Shown here in pieces: positions 15,570 to 22,915 of a stretch of DNA of 45,862 nucleotides; position 1 is the stretch's first letter, and every line of letters begins with the position of its first letter. This DNA comes from an uncultured Porphyromonadaceae bacterium. Its GTDB lineage: Bacteria; Bacteroidota; Bacteroidia; Bacteroidales; Muribaculaceae. The stretch lies in NCBI GenBank assembly GCA_900541865.1, contig UQLO01000025.1, forward strand, positions 1 through 45,862, read 5' to 3'. The translations under genes and the position numbers were made by a program. The notes beneath the pieces were generated by a model. The model saw only the letters and a list, made by a program, of their open reading frames with translations, did no database searches and had not been told where the DNA came from.

Positions 15570-15962
15570 ATGAAAGGCATAACAAAACAAAGCATCCGAG
15601 AGCTCCTCGAAGAAATCCACGTGCGCGTGGCCGAGGACGACGACGGCGACCTGATGATACTTCAGGAGGCCGACGCCGACTTTGGCTACGATGTTCTCAT
15701 CTTCGTGATGGTGAACAACAACCGGCTCAGCTATGCCGCCGCAGCACCAAAGTTTGTGCCGCAGACCGACCTGCTCGAGCTGGCCAACCGCCACAATTGC
15801 TCGCGCAACCTCCCCACGGCCGTTGTGCGCGACGGCAACATCCGCATGGAGGCCACTTTTCTGCTCGATGAGGAAGTCTCACGCGAGTATATCGTCGAAA
15901 ACTGCATAAAAATGGTCCTGGGTGCCATCTGGCAGGGCTTCGTGAGCCTTCAGGACTATTGA
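15570..15962 (+). CDS. YbjN-like small protein
   Basis: A 130-aa cytoplasmic acidic protein. It has the type III secretion chaperone-like fold pattern of the YbjN family: N-terminal helix (SIRELLEEIHVRV), a strand pair around ILQEADADFGYDVLIFVMVNNNRLSYAAAA, a helix DLLELANRHNCSRNLPTAVV, a strand (NIRMEATFLLDE) and a final helix (YIVENCIKMVLGAIWQGF). In enterobacteria YbjN affects motility and stress traits, but the molecular role is not settled, so none is given here. It is the last gene of the helicase-HAD unit, its start abutting the preceding stop. Confidence 0.75.
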   Translation: MKGITKQSIRELLEEIHVRVAEDDDGDLMILQEADADFGYDVLIFVMVNNNRLSYAAAAPKFVPQTDLLELANRHNCSRNLPTAVVRDGNIRMEATFLLDEEVSREYIVENCIKMVLGAIWQGFVSLQDY

Positions 15963-16032
15963 TGCGACGCTTTTTAAGGTCGCCGAGCCGTTTGTTTTTC
16001 CATTTGCCACATTATTAATAAGGAAAATTTAT

Positions 16033-16040
16033 TAATTTTG
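16033..16040 (+). promoter_or_regulatory. -7 box of the topA promoter
   Basis: TAATTTTG matches the -7 consensus, 23 nt upstream of the topA ATG. The nearest TTTG upstream (16003-16006) is 26 nt away, longer than usual, so the -33 element is uncertain. Confidence 0.55.
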
Positions 16041-16063
16041 CGGCCAAATCCACATTTTAGACT

Positions 16064-18406
16064 ATGAGCAAACCCACAAACCTTGTTATAGTAGAGTCTC
16101 CCGCCAAGGCCAAAACCATAGAGAAGTTCCTGGGCCCGGATTACAAAGTGCTGTCGAGCTACGGCCATATCCGCGACCTCAAGAAGAAGAATTTCAGCAT
16201 CGACGTGGAGCACAACTTCGCCCCGGTCTACGAAATACCGGCCGACAAGAAAGAACTTGTGGAGGAGCTCCGCAAAGCCGCCGCCGCCGCCCAAACCGTA
16301 TGGCTCGCTTCCGATGAGGACCGCGAGGGGGAGGCTATAGCATGGCATCTCTACGAAGTGCTCGGGCTGGACAAAAAAGAAACCAAGCGCATCGTATTCC
16401 ACGAAATCACCAAAAAGGCAATACTCAACGCCATCGAGCATCCGCGCTCTATCGACACTGCCCGCGTCGACGCCCAGCAGGCCCGACGTGTGCTTGACCG
16501 CATTGTAGGCTTCGAGCTCTCGCCCGTGCTGTGGAAGCGCCTAAAGCCCGCGCTCTCGGCCGGCCGCGTGCAGAGCGTTGCGGTGCGTCTTATTGTGGAT
16601 CGCGAAAAGGAAATAGAAAACTTCGTCTCCGAGCCTTACTTCCGCGTGGCCGCCACCTTCGGCGTGCCTTCGGCCGCCGGCGCGACAGTGCGCGCCGAGC
16701 TGCACCGCCGTCTGGCTACTGCCGCAGAGGCCCGCGCCCTGCTCGAAGACTGCGCCAAGGCCGATTTCCGCGTCGGCGACGTCGCCGTGCGCCCCGCCAC
16801 CAAGTCGCCCGCGCCTCCCTTCACCACCTCGACCCTTCAGCAGGAGGCTTCGCGACGGCTCGGCTTCACCGTGTCGCAGACTATGATGCTGGCACAAAAG
16901 CTCTACGAAAACGGCCACATCACTTATATGCGAACCGACTCCCTCAACCTCTCCGAGGAAGCTCTGGCGGCCATTTCGGCAAACATCACCGCAACCCACG
17001 GCAAGGAATATCTCCACACCCGCCGATACCATACCAACTCCAAGGGCGCACAGGAGGCCCACGAGGCCATCCGCCCAACATACTGCGACATCGAAACCCT
17101 CGACGACGCCACGGTGCAGGAGCAGAAGCTCTACACCCTGATTCGGCGCCGCGCAATAGCCTCGCAGATGGCCGACGCACGCCTTGAGCGAACCACGGCC
17201 GAGATTCTCAACAACGTCGACGACGCCGTGTTCTCCGCAACGGGCGAAGTGGTTGTCTTCGACGGTTTCCTGAGCGTCTACGACGATATACGCGAGGGCG
17301 ACGAGCGCGACACCGACACCCGCCGCCTGCCCCATCTGACAACCGGAGAGGCCCTGGAACGCCTCGAAATTTCCGCTCTGGAGCGTTTCACCCAGCAACC
17401 GCCCCGCTTCACGGAGGCTTCGCTGGTGAAGAAGATGGAGGAACTGGGCATAGGCCGTCCGTCGACCTACGCGCCGACCATTTCGACAATACAGCAGCGC
17501 GGATACGTGGAGCGCGGCGAAAACGAGGGCACCGAACGCTCTTTCGAGGTCATTACCCTCGACTCCGCCGGCGCCATCACCGAAACGACCCGCACCGAAA
17601 CCGCCGGGAGCAACAAGGGGCGCCTCATCCCGACCGACATCGGAGTGATTGTCAACGACTTCCTGACGGCCTACTTCCCCGACATCCTCGACTATAACTT
17701 CACGGCCCGCATCGAGGAACGCTTCGACGACATCGCCGAGGGCAAGCTGCCCTGGAACGACGAAATTTCGTCGTTCTACACTCTCTTCCACCCGGCCGTC
17801 GACTCCGCCATGACTATCACCCACGGACCCAAGTTCGGCGAGCGCGTGCTGGGCACAGACCCGGCTTCGGGCAAAACCGTGAGCGCCAAAATCGGGCGCT
17901 TCGGACCCGTGGTGCAAATCGGCGACACCGAGGGCGACGAGAAACCGCGCTTCGCCTCGCTGCTTCAGGGCCAGTCGCTGCAGACCATCACCCTGGAGGA
18001 AGCACTCAAGCTCTTCGACTTCCCGCGCACGCTGGGCACATTCGAGGACAAGGAAGTCACCGTGGCCGTGGGCCGTTTCGGCCCCTACGTTCGCCACGAC
18101 GGCAAGTTCGTATCCATTCCCAAAGACGTGCAGCCCGCCGAAGTGACTTTGGAACAGGCCGTTGAGCTCATCGTCGCCAAGCGTCAGGCCGAAGCAGAGC
18201 GCGAAATCAAGGTTTTCGCCGAAGACCCCGAGCTCAAGATACTCCGCGGTCGCTACGGCATCTACATGGCCCACGGCAAGAAAAACTACAAGCTGCCCAA
18301 AACAGTGGCCGACCCCGCCGCGTTGTCCTATGAGGACGCCTTGGCCATTATGGCACAAGCCGACGAGGCGCCCGCCAAACCCCGCCGCTCAGCACGCAAG
18401 AAATGA
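16064..18406 (+). CDS. topA: DNA topoisomerase I (type IA)
   Basis: A 780-aa type IA topoisomerase that relaxes negative supercoils by passing one strand through a break in the other. The Toprim domain starts with VIVESPAKAKTIEKFLG (E11) and contains the acidic SDEDREGEAIAWH motif. The active-site tyrosine is Y288 in GHITYMRTDSLNLS. The C-terminal 200 residues carry three short repeats of the bacterial topoisomerase C-terminal type (KIGRFGPVVQIGD, AVGRFGPYVRHDG, LRGRYGIYMAHGK); there are no zinc-finger cysteines like those of the E. coli enzyme. It ends in a Lys/Arg-rich tail. Its stop overlaps the start of the pseudouridine synthase gene by 4 nt (ATGA), so the two are translationally coupled. 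Confidence 0.97.
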   Translation: MSKPTNLVIVESPAKAKTIEKFLGPDYKVLSSYGHIRDLKKKNFSIDVEHNFAPVYEIPADKKELVEELRKAAAAAQTVWLASDEDREGEAIAWHLYEVLGLDKKETKRIVFHEITKKAILNAIEHPRSIDTARVDAQQARRVLDRIVGFELSPVLWKRLKPALSAGRVQSVAVRLIVDREKEIENFVSEPYFRVAATFGVPSAAGATVRAELHRRLATAAEARALLEDCAKADFRVGDVAVRPATKSPAPPFTTSTLQQEASRRLGFTVSQTMMLAQKLYENGHITYMRTDSLNLSEEALAAISANITATHGKEYLHTRRYHTNSKGAQEAHEAIRPTYCDIETLDDATVQEQKLYTLIRRRAIASQMADARLERTTAEILNNVDDAVFSATGEVVVFDGFLSVYDDIREGDERDTDTRRLPHLTTGEALERLEISALERFTQQPPRFTEASLVKKMEELGIGRPSTYAPTISTIQQRGYVERGENEGTERSFEVITLDSAGAITETTRTETAGSNKGRLIPTDIGVIVNDFLTAYFPDILDYNFTARIEERFDDIAEGKLPWNDEISSFYTLFHPAVDSAMTITHGPKFGERVLGTDPASGKTVSAKIGRFGPVVQIGDTEGDEKPRFASLLQGQSLQTITLEEALKLFDFPRTLGTFEDKEVTVAVGRFGPYVRHDGKFVSIPKDVQPAEVTLEQAVELIVAKRQAEAEREIKVFAEDPELKILRGRYGIYMAHGKKNYKLPKTVADPAALSYEDALAIMAQADEAPAKPRRSARKK

Positions 18407-19338
18407 ACCGACACAAAAAACTCGCCGCAAAGCCCGGCACACAGCCCGGTCTCTTCCGCCCGGACAATATAATATCCTTCACACCCTCTCAGGAAGGCAC
18501 TCTGCTGCCCTTCCTGCTCGAGGCCATGGCCGACCGCAAGCGCACCACGGTCAAGGACTATCTCCAGCATCGCCAGGTGCGCGTCAACGGCACCGTCACC
18601 ACCCTCTACAACCAGGCCGTCGGGCCCGACGATCTGGTGGAGGTGAACACCACGCGCGAGTTCCAGACATTTTCAAATCCCCGCCTGCAGATTGTCTACG
18701 AGGACGATGACGTCATCGTGGTCAACAAGGGCTACGGTCTCCTCTCGGTAGGTACCGACAAGATACGCACCGGAACGGCATACTCACTGCTCAAGGACTA
18801 CCTCAAGCGCAAAGACCCGCGCAACAAGATTTTCATCGTGCACCGCCTCGACCGCGACACCTCGGGCTTGATGATGTTCGCCAAGAACGTCCAGGCCAAG
18901 GAGGCTATGCAGCATAACTGGAACAATATGGTGCTCGAACGCCGCTATGTGGCAGTGGTCGAAGGGCGCCTCGACCCGGCCGAGGGTGAAATACGCTCCT
19001 ATCTTGCCGAAAACGCCGAGCATGAGGTGTACTCCACCCCGGACCCGGCGCTGGGCCAACTGGCGGTGACGCGCTACACGACCTTGCGCAGCGCAAATGG
19101 CTACTCCCTTGTGGCACTCAACCTTGCCACCGGGCGCAAGAACCAGATTCGCGTCCACATGAAGGAGGCCGGACATCCTATCGCGGGCGACCGCCGCTAC
19201 GGCGCCTCCTCATCGCCCCTGCACCGCCTGTGCCTCCACGCCGAGACACTTCGCTTCGTGCATCCCGCCACACGCCGCGACATGAACTTCAGCTGCCCGG
19301 TTCCCGCCGGCTTCCGCAAGCTCGTCGCCGGTTCATAA
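18403..19338 (+). CDS. RluA-family RNA pseudouridine synthase
   Basis: A 311-aa enzyme that turns uridine into pseudouridine in rRNA or tRNA. An S4 RNA-binding domain (about 38-90, with RTTVKDYLQHRQVRVNG) precedes the catalytic domain (about 95-305). The catalytic aspartate is D150 in HRLDRDTSGLMMF, and YVAVVEGRL, RKNQIRVHMKEAGHPIAGDRRYG and LHRLCLHAETL are family signatures. The order S4 plus catalytic domain fits RluC/RluD-like members, but which position is modified cannot be told. It overlaps topA by 4 nt and is the last gene of that unit. Confidence 0.92.
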   Translation: MNRHKKLAAKPGTQPGLFRPDNIISFTPSQEGTLLPFLLEAMADRKRTTVKDYLQHRQVRVNGTVTTLYNQAVGPDDLVEVNTTREFQTFSNPRLQIVYEDDDVIVVNKGYGLLSVGTDKIRTGTAYSLLKDYLKRKDPRNKIFIVHRLDRDTSGLMMFAKNVQAKEAMQHNWNNMVLERRYVAVVEGRLDPAEGEIRSYLAENAEHEVYSTPDPALGQLAVTRYTTLRSANGYSLVALNLATGRKNQIRVHMKEAGHPIAGDRRYGASSSPLHRLCLHAETLRFVHPATRRDMNFSCPVPAGFRKLVAGS

Positions 19339-19415
19339 ACCCCGTAGTTTTGGCGCTTAAGGAGGGAATCTTGGTCTAAAGGGGAATAGGCGTGCTCGTT
19401 TTGCGCAATATTTAC

Positions 19416-19423
19416 TAACTTTG
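19416..19423 (+). promoter_or_regulatory. -7 box upstream of the AraC-type regulator gene
   Basis: TAACTTTG matches the consensus, 61 nt upstream of the ATG at 19485. The only TTTG upstream (19400-19403) is 12 nt away, too near, so a -33 box is not assigned. Confidence 0.45.
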
Positions 19424-19484
19424 CGCCAAAATAACAAAAAAGCCGCCACGCCCCCTCCCGGCGGGTCCTAACACCGCATACGCC

Positions 19485-20402
19485 ATGACTTCTTCCGCTG
19501 TAGAACACGATGCTTTTTACCAAGCTCTGAAGACAAGGAGCAAGAATGCCGAGGACTTCGGAGAACTGCCCGGACTTTGCGTCTACATACGCCTGCACAC
19601 CGACAGTCTCGATGTGCCCGAAAAGGCCTTGAACTACACACTGGAGGGTGCCCTGGTGGTGCTTATATCGCGCGGCGCGGTGTCGGTGCGCCAGAACAAC
19701 CGCGTGTACACCGTCAAAGGTCCGAGTCTCTACTTCATGGAGCCGGGAGCTTCGATAAGCATAGGCACCATGGAAGCCGAAGAGGCCGAAACCCACATTC
19801 TATACTTCACGCGACCCTTCCTTGAGGACCTGAACCTCTCGCTGACTGCACTCTCCAACGAAGAGTTCATCACCCGCGACAAACCGGAAATATCCCTTAC
19901 GGAGAAGGAGCTCTCCCAGGAGCTGCGCTATATCAAGATTTTCCGCACGGTGATGGACGATAATTTCAACGAAACCCTCAACCGCCACATAGTGTCGTCG
20001 CTGGCATCGTCGTTCATCTACCAGAACACCGTCTACCTCTTCAAGCGCCAGGGGCTTACGGTCAATGACCATGTGCCGAGCCGGCGCACGGCCTACGTTC
20101 AGGAATTTGTACGCCTTGTGCATCTTAACTACACCAAGGAGCGTTCGGTGCTCTTCTACGCCGGCAAGCTGTGCGTGTCGCCAAAATATCTGAGCATACT
20201 GGTAAAGGAGACCACTGGCCGCAGCGCTGCCGCCTGGATCGACCATTTTGTCATCATGGAGGCAAAAAATCTGCTGCGCTTCTCCGGTAAAAACGTGCAG
20301 CAGGTGGCTTATGCCCTGAACTTCGTCAACCAAAGCGCCTTCGGCAAGTACTTCAAGCATCTCACCGGGATGAGCCCCACGGAGTACCAGAAGAAAAACT
20401 GA
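19485..20402 (+). CDS. AraC-family transcriptional regulator
   Basis: A 305-aa regulator. The N-terminal half (about 30-115) is a cupin-like sensor region (LVVLISRGAVSVRQNNRVYTVKGPSLYFMEPGASISIG), and about 205-303 is the double helix-turn-helix AraC DNA-binding domain, with the signature FVNQSAFGKYFKHLTGMSPTEYQKK at the very end. The ligand and target genes are unknown. The membrane protein gene downstream, 78 nt away, may be in the same unit, but two hairpins lie between them. Length is normal. Confidence 0.93.
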   Translation: MTSSAVEHDAFYQALKTRSKNAEDFGELPGLCVYIRLHTDSLDVPEKALNYTLEGALVVLISRGAVSVRQNNRVYTVKGPSLYFMEPGASISIGTMEAEEAETHILYFTRPFLEDLNLSLTALSNEEFITRDKPEISLTEKELSQELRYIKIFRTVMDDNFNETLNRHIVSSLASSFIYQNTVYLFKRQGLTVNDHVPSRRTAYVQEFVRLVHLNYTKERSVLFYAGKLCVSPKYLSILVKETTGRSAAAWIDHFVIMEAKNLLRFSGKNVQQVAYALNFVNQSAFGKYFKHLTGMSPTEYQKKN

Positions 20403-20422
20403 CAACCTTAGCGCCCGCGCGC

Positions 20423-20465
20423 GCGTTTTATAGGAAAACGCAGTCCGGAGGCCTCGGCACCGGAC
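20423..20465 (+). other. Two short hairpins between regulator and membrane protein genes
   Basis: GCGTTTT (20423-20429) pairs with AAAACGC (20435-20441), and GTCCGG (20443-20448) with CCGGAC (20460-20465). Neither is followed by a T-run, so termination is doubtful; processing or partial attenuation is possible. Confidence 0.4.
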
Positions 20466-20480
20466 ATTATTCAACTGTTT

Positions 20481-21140
20481 ATGAAAGGCAAGAATCTCTA
20501 TCTAACCGCGCTGATAATGCTCGTAGCGGGCGTTATATTTATCATCACCGCCAACACTCTGGCCAGCTTCAAGATAGTAATCGGAGCCGGCATCCTCTTC
20601 ATCATAGCCGGCCTGGCCAACACCATATTTTTCCTTGGCGCCCGCGACCGCCAGGGGCGTGCGCGCACCGGCGCCTTCGGCACTGCCGTAGGGTGGGTAG
20701 CTTCGGCGGCCGCCATCGTGCTGGGCCTGGCCATGCTGCTCTTCCAGCAGACCTTTATCCCTCTGGTTTCGTTCATGCTCGCGGTGCTGCTTTTGTTCAC
20801 GGCCGTTTTCCAAATCTGTCTGCTCATCTTCGGCTCCAAGCCCGTGCACATCAGTCCGTGGTTTTTCATCATCCCGGTGCTGCTCTTCGGAGCCGCCGTC
20901 TTCATCTACCTGCAGAAGCCGGGTGAGAGCGCTTCCGACCGCGTCATTATGCTCGTGACGGGCATCGCCTTCGCCGTCTTCGGCGTGGCCTCCGTCATCG
21001 AAGGCACCATCATCGCCCACGGCAACCGCAAGGCCCGCAAACTCGCCGCCGCCCAAGAGCAGGCCGAGCCCGAAGCGAAACCCGAAGGCGAAGACCACGA
21101 AGGCGAAGACCACGAAGGCGAAGACCACGACGCCAAGTGA
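20481..21140 (+). CDS. DUF308/HdeD-like membrane protein with His/Asp/Glu repeat tail
   Basis: A 219-aa inner-membrane protein with six predicted hydrophobic segments in pairs between about residues 8 and 175, and the small-residue pattern (ITANTLASFKIVIGAGILFIIAGLANTI) of the DUF308 family, which includes HdeD of E. coli. The last 45 residues are charged and end in three exact copies of EGEDH. At DNA level these are three perfect 15-bp repeats at 21084-21128. Such a tail could bind divalent metals, but this is speculation. The function of these proteins in Bacteroidales is not established. Confidence 0.8.
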   Translation: MKGKNLYLTALIMLVAGVIFIITANTLASFKIVIGAGILFIIAGLANTIFFLGARDRQGRARTGAFGTAVGWVASAAAIVLGLAMLLFQQTFIPLVSFMLAVLLLFTAVFQICLLIFGSKPVHISPWFFIIPVLLFGAAVFIYLQKPGESASDRVIMLVTGIAFAVFGVASVIEGTIIAHGNRKARKLAAAQEQAEPEAKPEGEDHEGEDHEGEDHDAK

Positions 21141-21183
21141 GCCGCCGACACGACCAATCCAATTATCAACCATCTGATATAAA

Positions 21184-21945
21184 TTGCCAATTCCAAAGCT
21201 ACACTCCCCCTTCGTCTGGTTCGACCTCGACGATACACTGTGGGACATGACGGGCAACAGCGATATTGCCCTGAAGATACTTTTCGACACCGACCCGGCT
21301 GTGCGCAAGGCTTATGGCGCGGCCGGGCTTGCGGTTTGGCGCAAGGTCTACCACGCCGTCAACCACGACCTCTGGCTGGGCTACGACAACGGCAGCGTCA
21401 GCCGCGACGAGCTGCGCATGGAGCGCTTCGCACGCCCGCTGACCATGGCCGGTCTGAGCCGCAAAGAGGCCGAGGAGGCATCGCGGCGTCTCGACCGCGA
21501 CTACCTTCTCCATCTGGGCGACTGCCCCGGCTGCATAGCGGGCGCACGCGAGGCGGCGCGGCGTGTCGGCGCCGCCGGCCTGCCGATGGGCATAGTGAGC
21601 AACGGCTTCCGCGAGGTGCAGTACCGCAAGCTGCGGTCGGCCGGAATGGAGGGTATGTTCGACCCTGTAGTGCTCAGCGACGATGCCGGCATCAACAAGC
21701 CGGCTCGCGGCTTCTTCGACTACGCCTGCCGGATTGCGGGAGTAAGGCCGGAGCAATGCGTCGTCGTCGGCGACAACGCCCGCACCGACATCGCCGGTGC
21801 GCTGGCGGCCGGCTGGGGGGCCGCCGTGTGGCTCGACCGCGGTCCCACCGACGTGCCGGCCGGCCTCAGGGCGACTTTGGAGGGCGACCCTCGGTGCGTG
21901 CGCATAGAGGCCATGAGCGAACTCGCCGACGCCCTGGGCATATAG
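21184..21945 (+). CDS. HAD-superfamily phosphatase (YjjG-like) starting at TTG
   Basis: A 253-aa HAD hydrolase of subfamily I. FVWFDLDDTLWDM holds the nucleophile D14 and acid D16. GIVSNGFREVQYRKL is motif II, DDAGINKPARGFFDYA carries the motif III lysine, and VVVGDNARTDIAGALAAGW is motif IV. An alpha-helical cap lies at about 30-110. The layout is like the nucleotidase YjjG, but the substrate is unknown. The start is decided by context: the first in-frame ATG (residue 22) lies beyond the catalytic aspartates, an in-frame TGA ends 6 nt upstream of TTG 21184, and no ATG or GTG lies between. TTG is therefore the only plausible start. Confidence 0.88.
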   Translation: MPIPKLHSPFVWFDLDDTLWDMTGNSDIALKILFDTDPAVRKAYGAAGLAVWRKVYHAVNHDLWLGYDNGSVSRDELRMERFARPLTMAGLSRKEAEEASRRLDRDYLLHLGDCPGCIAGAREAARRVGAAGLPMGIVSNGFREVQYRKLRSAGMEGMFDPVVLSDDAGINKPARGFFDYACRIAGVRPEQCVVVGDNARTDIAGALAAGWGAAVWLDRGPTDVPAGLRATLEGDPRCVRIEAMSELADALGI

Positions 21946-22060
21946 CTCTTTCGGGGGTTTGGCGCCCCAAAAAGGGCTCTTCGGGGCCTCAAAAGGCTAA
22001 ATTTTTGCGGTTTAGGTCATTTTTGCGCCTAATTATTGCGCTCGTTTAAAAAAAAATTGT

Positions 22061-22068
22061 GATATTTG
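22061..22068 (+). promoter_or_regulatory. Probable -7 box of the HU gene
   Basis: GATATTTG is one mismatch from TAnnTTTG, with a TTG 22 nt upstream (22036-22038). The leader to the ATG at 22166 would be about 90 nt. Confidence 0.45.
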
Positions 22069-22165
22069 CACCGCAAAAACGGGAAGCGCCCCGCCGTCTC
22101 CCGTGGGCGAGCCCCTGAAGGGCCGTCAAAATCAAGCATACCAATCTATAATAATATTCACCGCA

Positions 22166-22444
22166 ATGACTAAAGCCGACATCGTCAACGAAATCTACAA
22201 GAGCACCGGCATCGACAAGGCCGCCGTTCTCACCGTAGTAGAACGCTTCATGGAAGTTGTTAAGGAATCCCTGGCCCACGGCGAACACGTGTACCTCCGC
22301 GGATTCGGCAGCTTCATCATCAAGACCCGTTCCGAGAAGACCGCCCGCAACATCTCCAAGAACACCACCATCATCATTCCTGAGCACAAGATCCCCGCAT
22401 TCAAGCCCGCTCGCGTGTTCATGAACGAGGTTAAGGAGTCCTGA
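22166..22444 (+). CDS. HU-family DNA-binding protein
   Basis: A 92-aa HU/IHF-type nucleoid protein that bends DNA as a dimer. The N-terminal helices (TKADIVNEIYKSTGIDKAAVLTVVERFMEVVKESLAHG) are followed by VYLRGFGSFIIKTRSEKTARNISKN. The beta-arm tip has IPEHKIPAFKPAR, where a proline serves for DNA intercalation, followed by the terminal helix. ATG 22166 starts directly at the conserved first helix, and length is normal. It is followed by a hairpin and then the tiny basic protein and RNase genes. Confidence 0.95.
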   Translation: MTKADIVNEIYKSTGIDKAAVLTVVERFMEVVKESLAHGEHVYLRGFGSFIIKTRSEKTARNISKNTTIIIPEHKIPAFKPARVFMNEVKES

Positions 22445-22495
22445 TTTTAGCCAGTCACCTGCGGTAGTCCGCACCCACACAAAATAACGGTATGC

Positions 22496-22518
22496 CCGGC
22501 CGGGCTTGCTCCGGCCGG
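22496..22518 (+). other. GC hairpin after the HU gene
   Basis: Two copies of the self-complementary octamer CCGGCCGG (22496-22503 and 22511-22518) flank a 7-nt loop. No T-run follows, so it may be a 3' stabiliser or a weak terminator. Confidence 0.5.
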
Positions 22519-22555
22519 ACTTACTGATGCAATAACCCTGTTAAATTAACCAACA

Positions 22556-22645
22556 ATGCCTAGCGGAAAGAAAAGAAAAGGCCACAAGATGGCTACCCAC
22601 AAGCGCAAAAAACGTCTGAGAAAGAACCGTCACAAGAAGAAATAA
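22556..22645 (+). CDS. AURKAIP1/COX24-domain microprotein (probable small ribosomal subunit protein)
   Basis: A 29-aa protein with 18 Lys, Arg and His residues: it starts MPSGKKRKGHKMATHKRKK and ends RNRHKKK. It matches the very short AURKAIP1/COX24-domain proteins annotated across Bacteroidetes, whose counterparts (mitochondrial mS38, mycobacterial bS22) sit on the small ribosomal subunit near the decoding site. The assignment is by recognition of this highly conserved sequence; ribosome binding in this organism is inferred. The start is preceded by the AT-rich TTAAATTAACCAACA rather than a Shine-Dalgarno sequence. It lies between HU and RNase E/G. Confidence 0.85.
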   Translation: MPSGKKRKGHKMATHKRKKRLRKNRHKKK

Positions 22646-22760
22646 GCAGCTTGCTGCAGACAAGCCCAGCGGACTTTCGGACGGCTGCGTTCAGGCGGCC
22701 GCCGCAGTCCCGCCGAGCTGTTCTTCAACCTGACGTGGTCTTATCAAAGCCTCATACACA

Positions 22761-22810
22761 GAACAAACCGCAGGCCGGGGAGACCTCTCCCGCGGCTGGT
22801 TGGTTTGTTC
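22761..22810 (+). promoter_or_regulatory. Long structured hairpin in the RNase E/G leader
   Basis: GAACAAACC (22761-22769) pairs perfectly with GGTTTGTTC (22802-22810), and the interior forms a second GC-rich stem (GCCGGGGAGA with TCTCCCGCGGC, one bulge). The whole is an imperfect 50-nt hairpin about 105 nt before the RNase start. It may terminate the upstream gene or serve as a regulatory 5' leader; the 270-nt gap from 22646 to 22915 holds no other recognised feature. Confidence 0.5.
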
Positions 22811-22915
22811 TATGTTGTTTGTATACCCACCCAGCATCTTTTTAGCGGACTGCCGCCGGCGCCCTGCCGCGGCACTACCGCCATTTAACCCACAAACCCA
22901 CCACCGTCGGATGAT

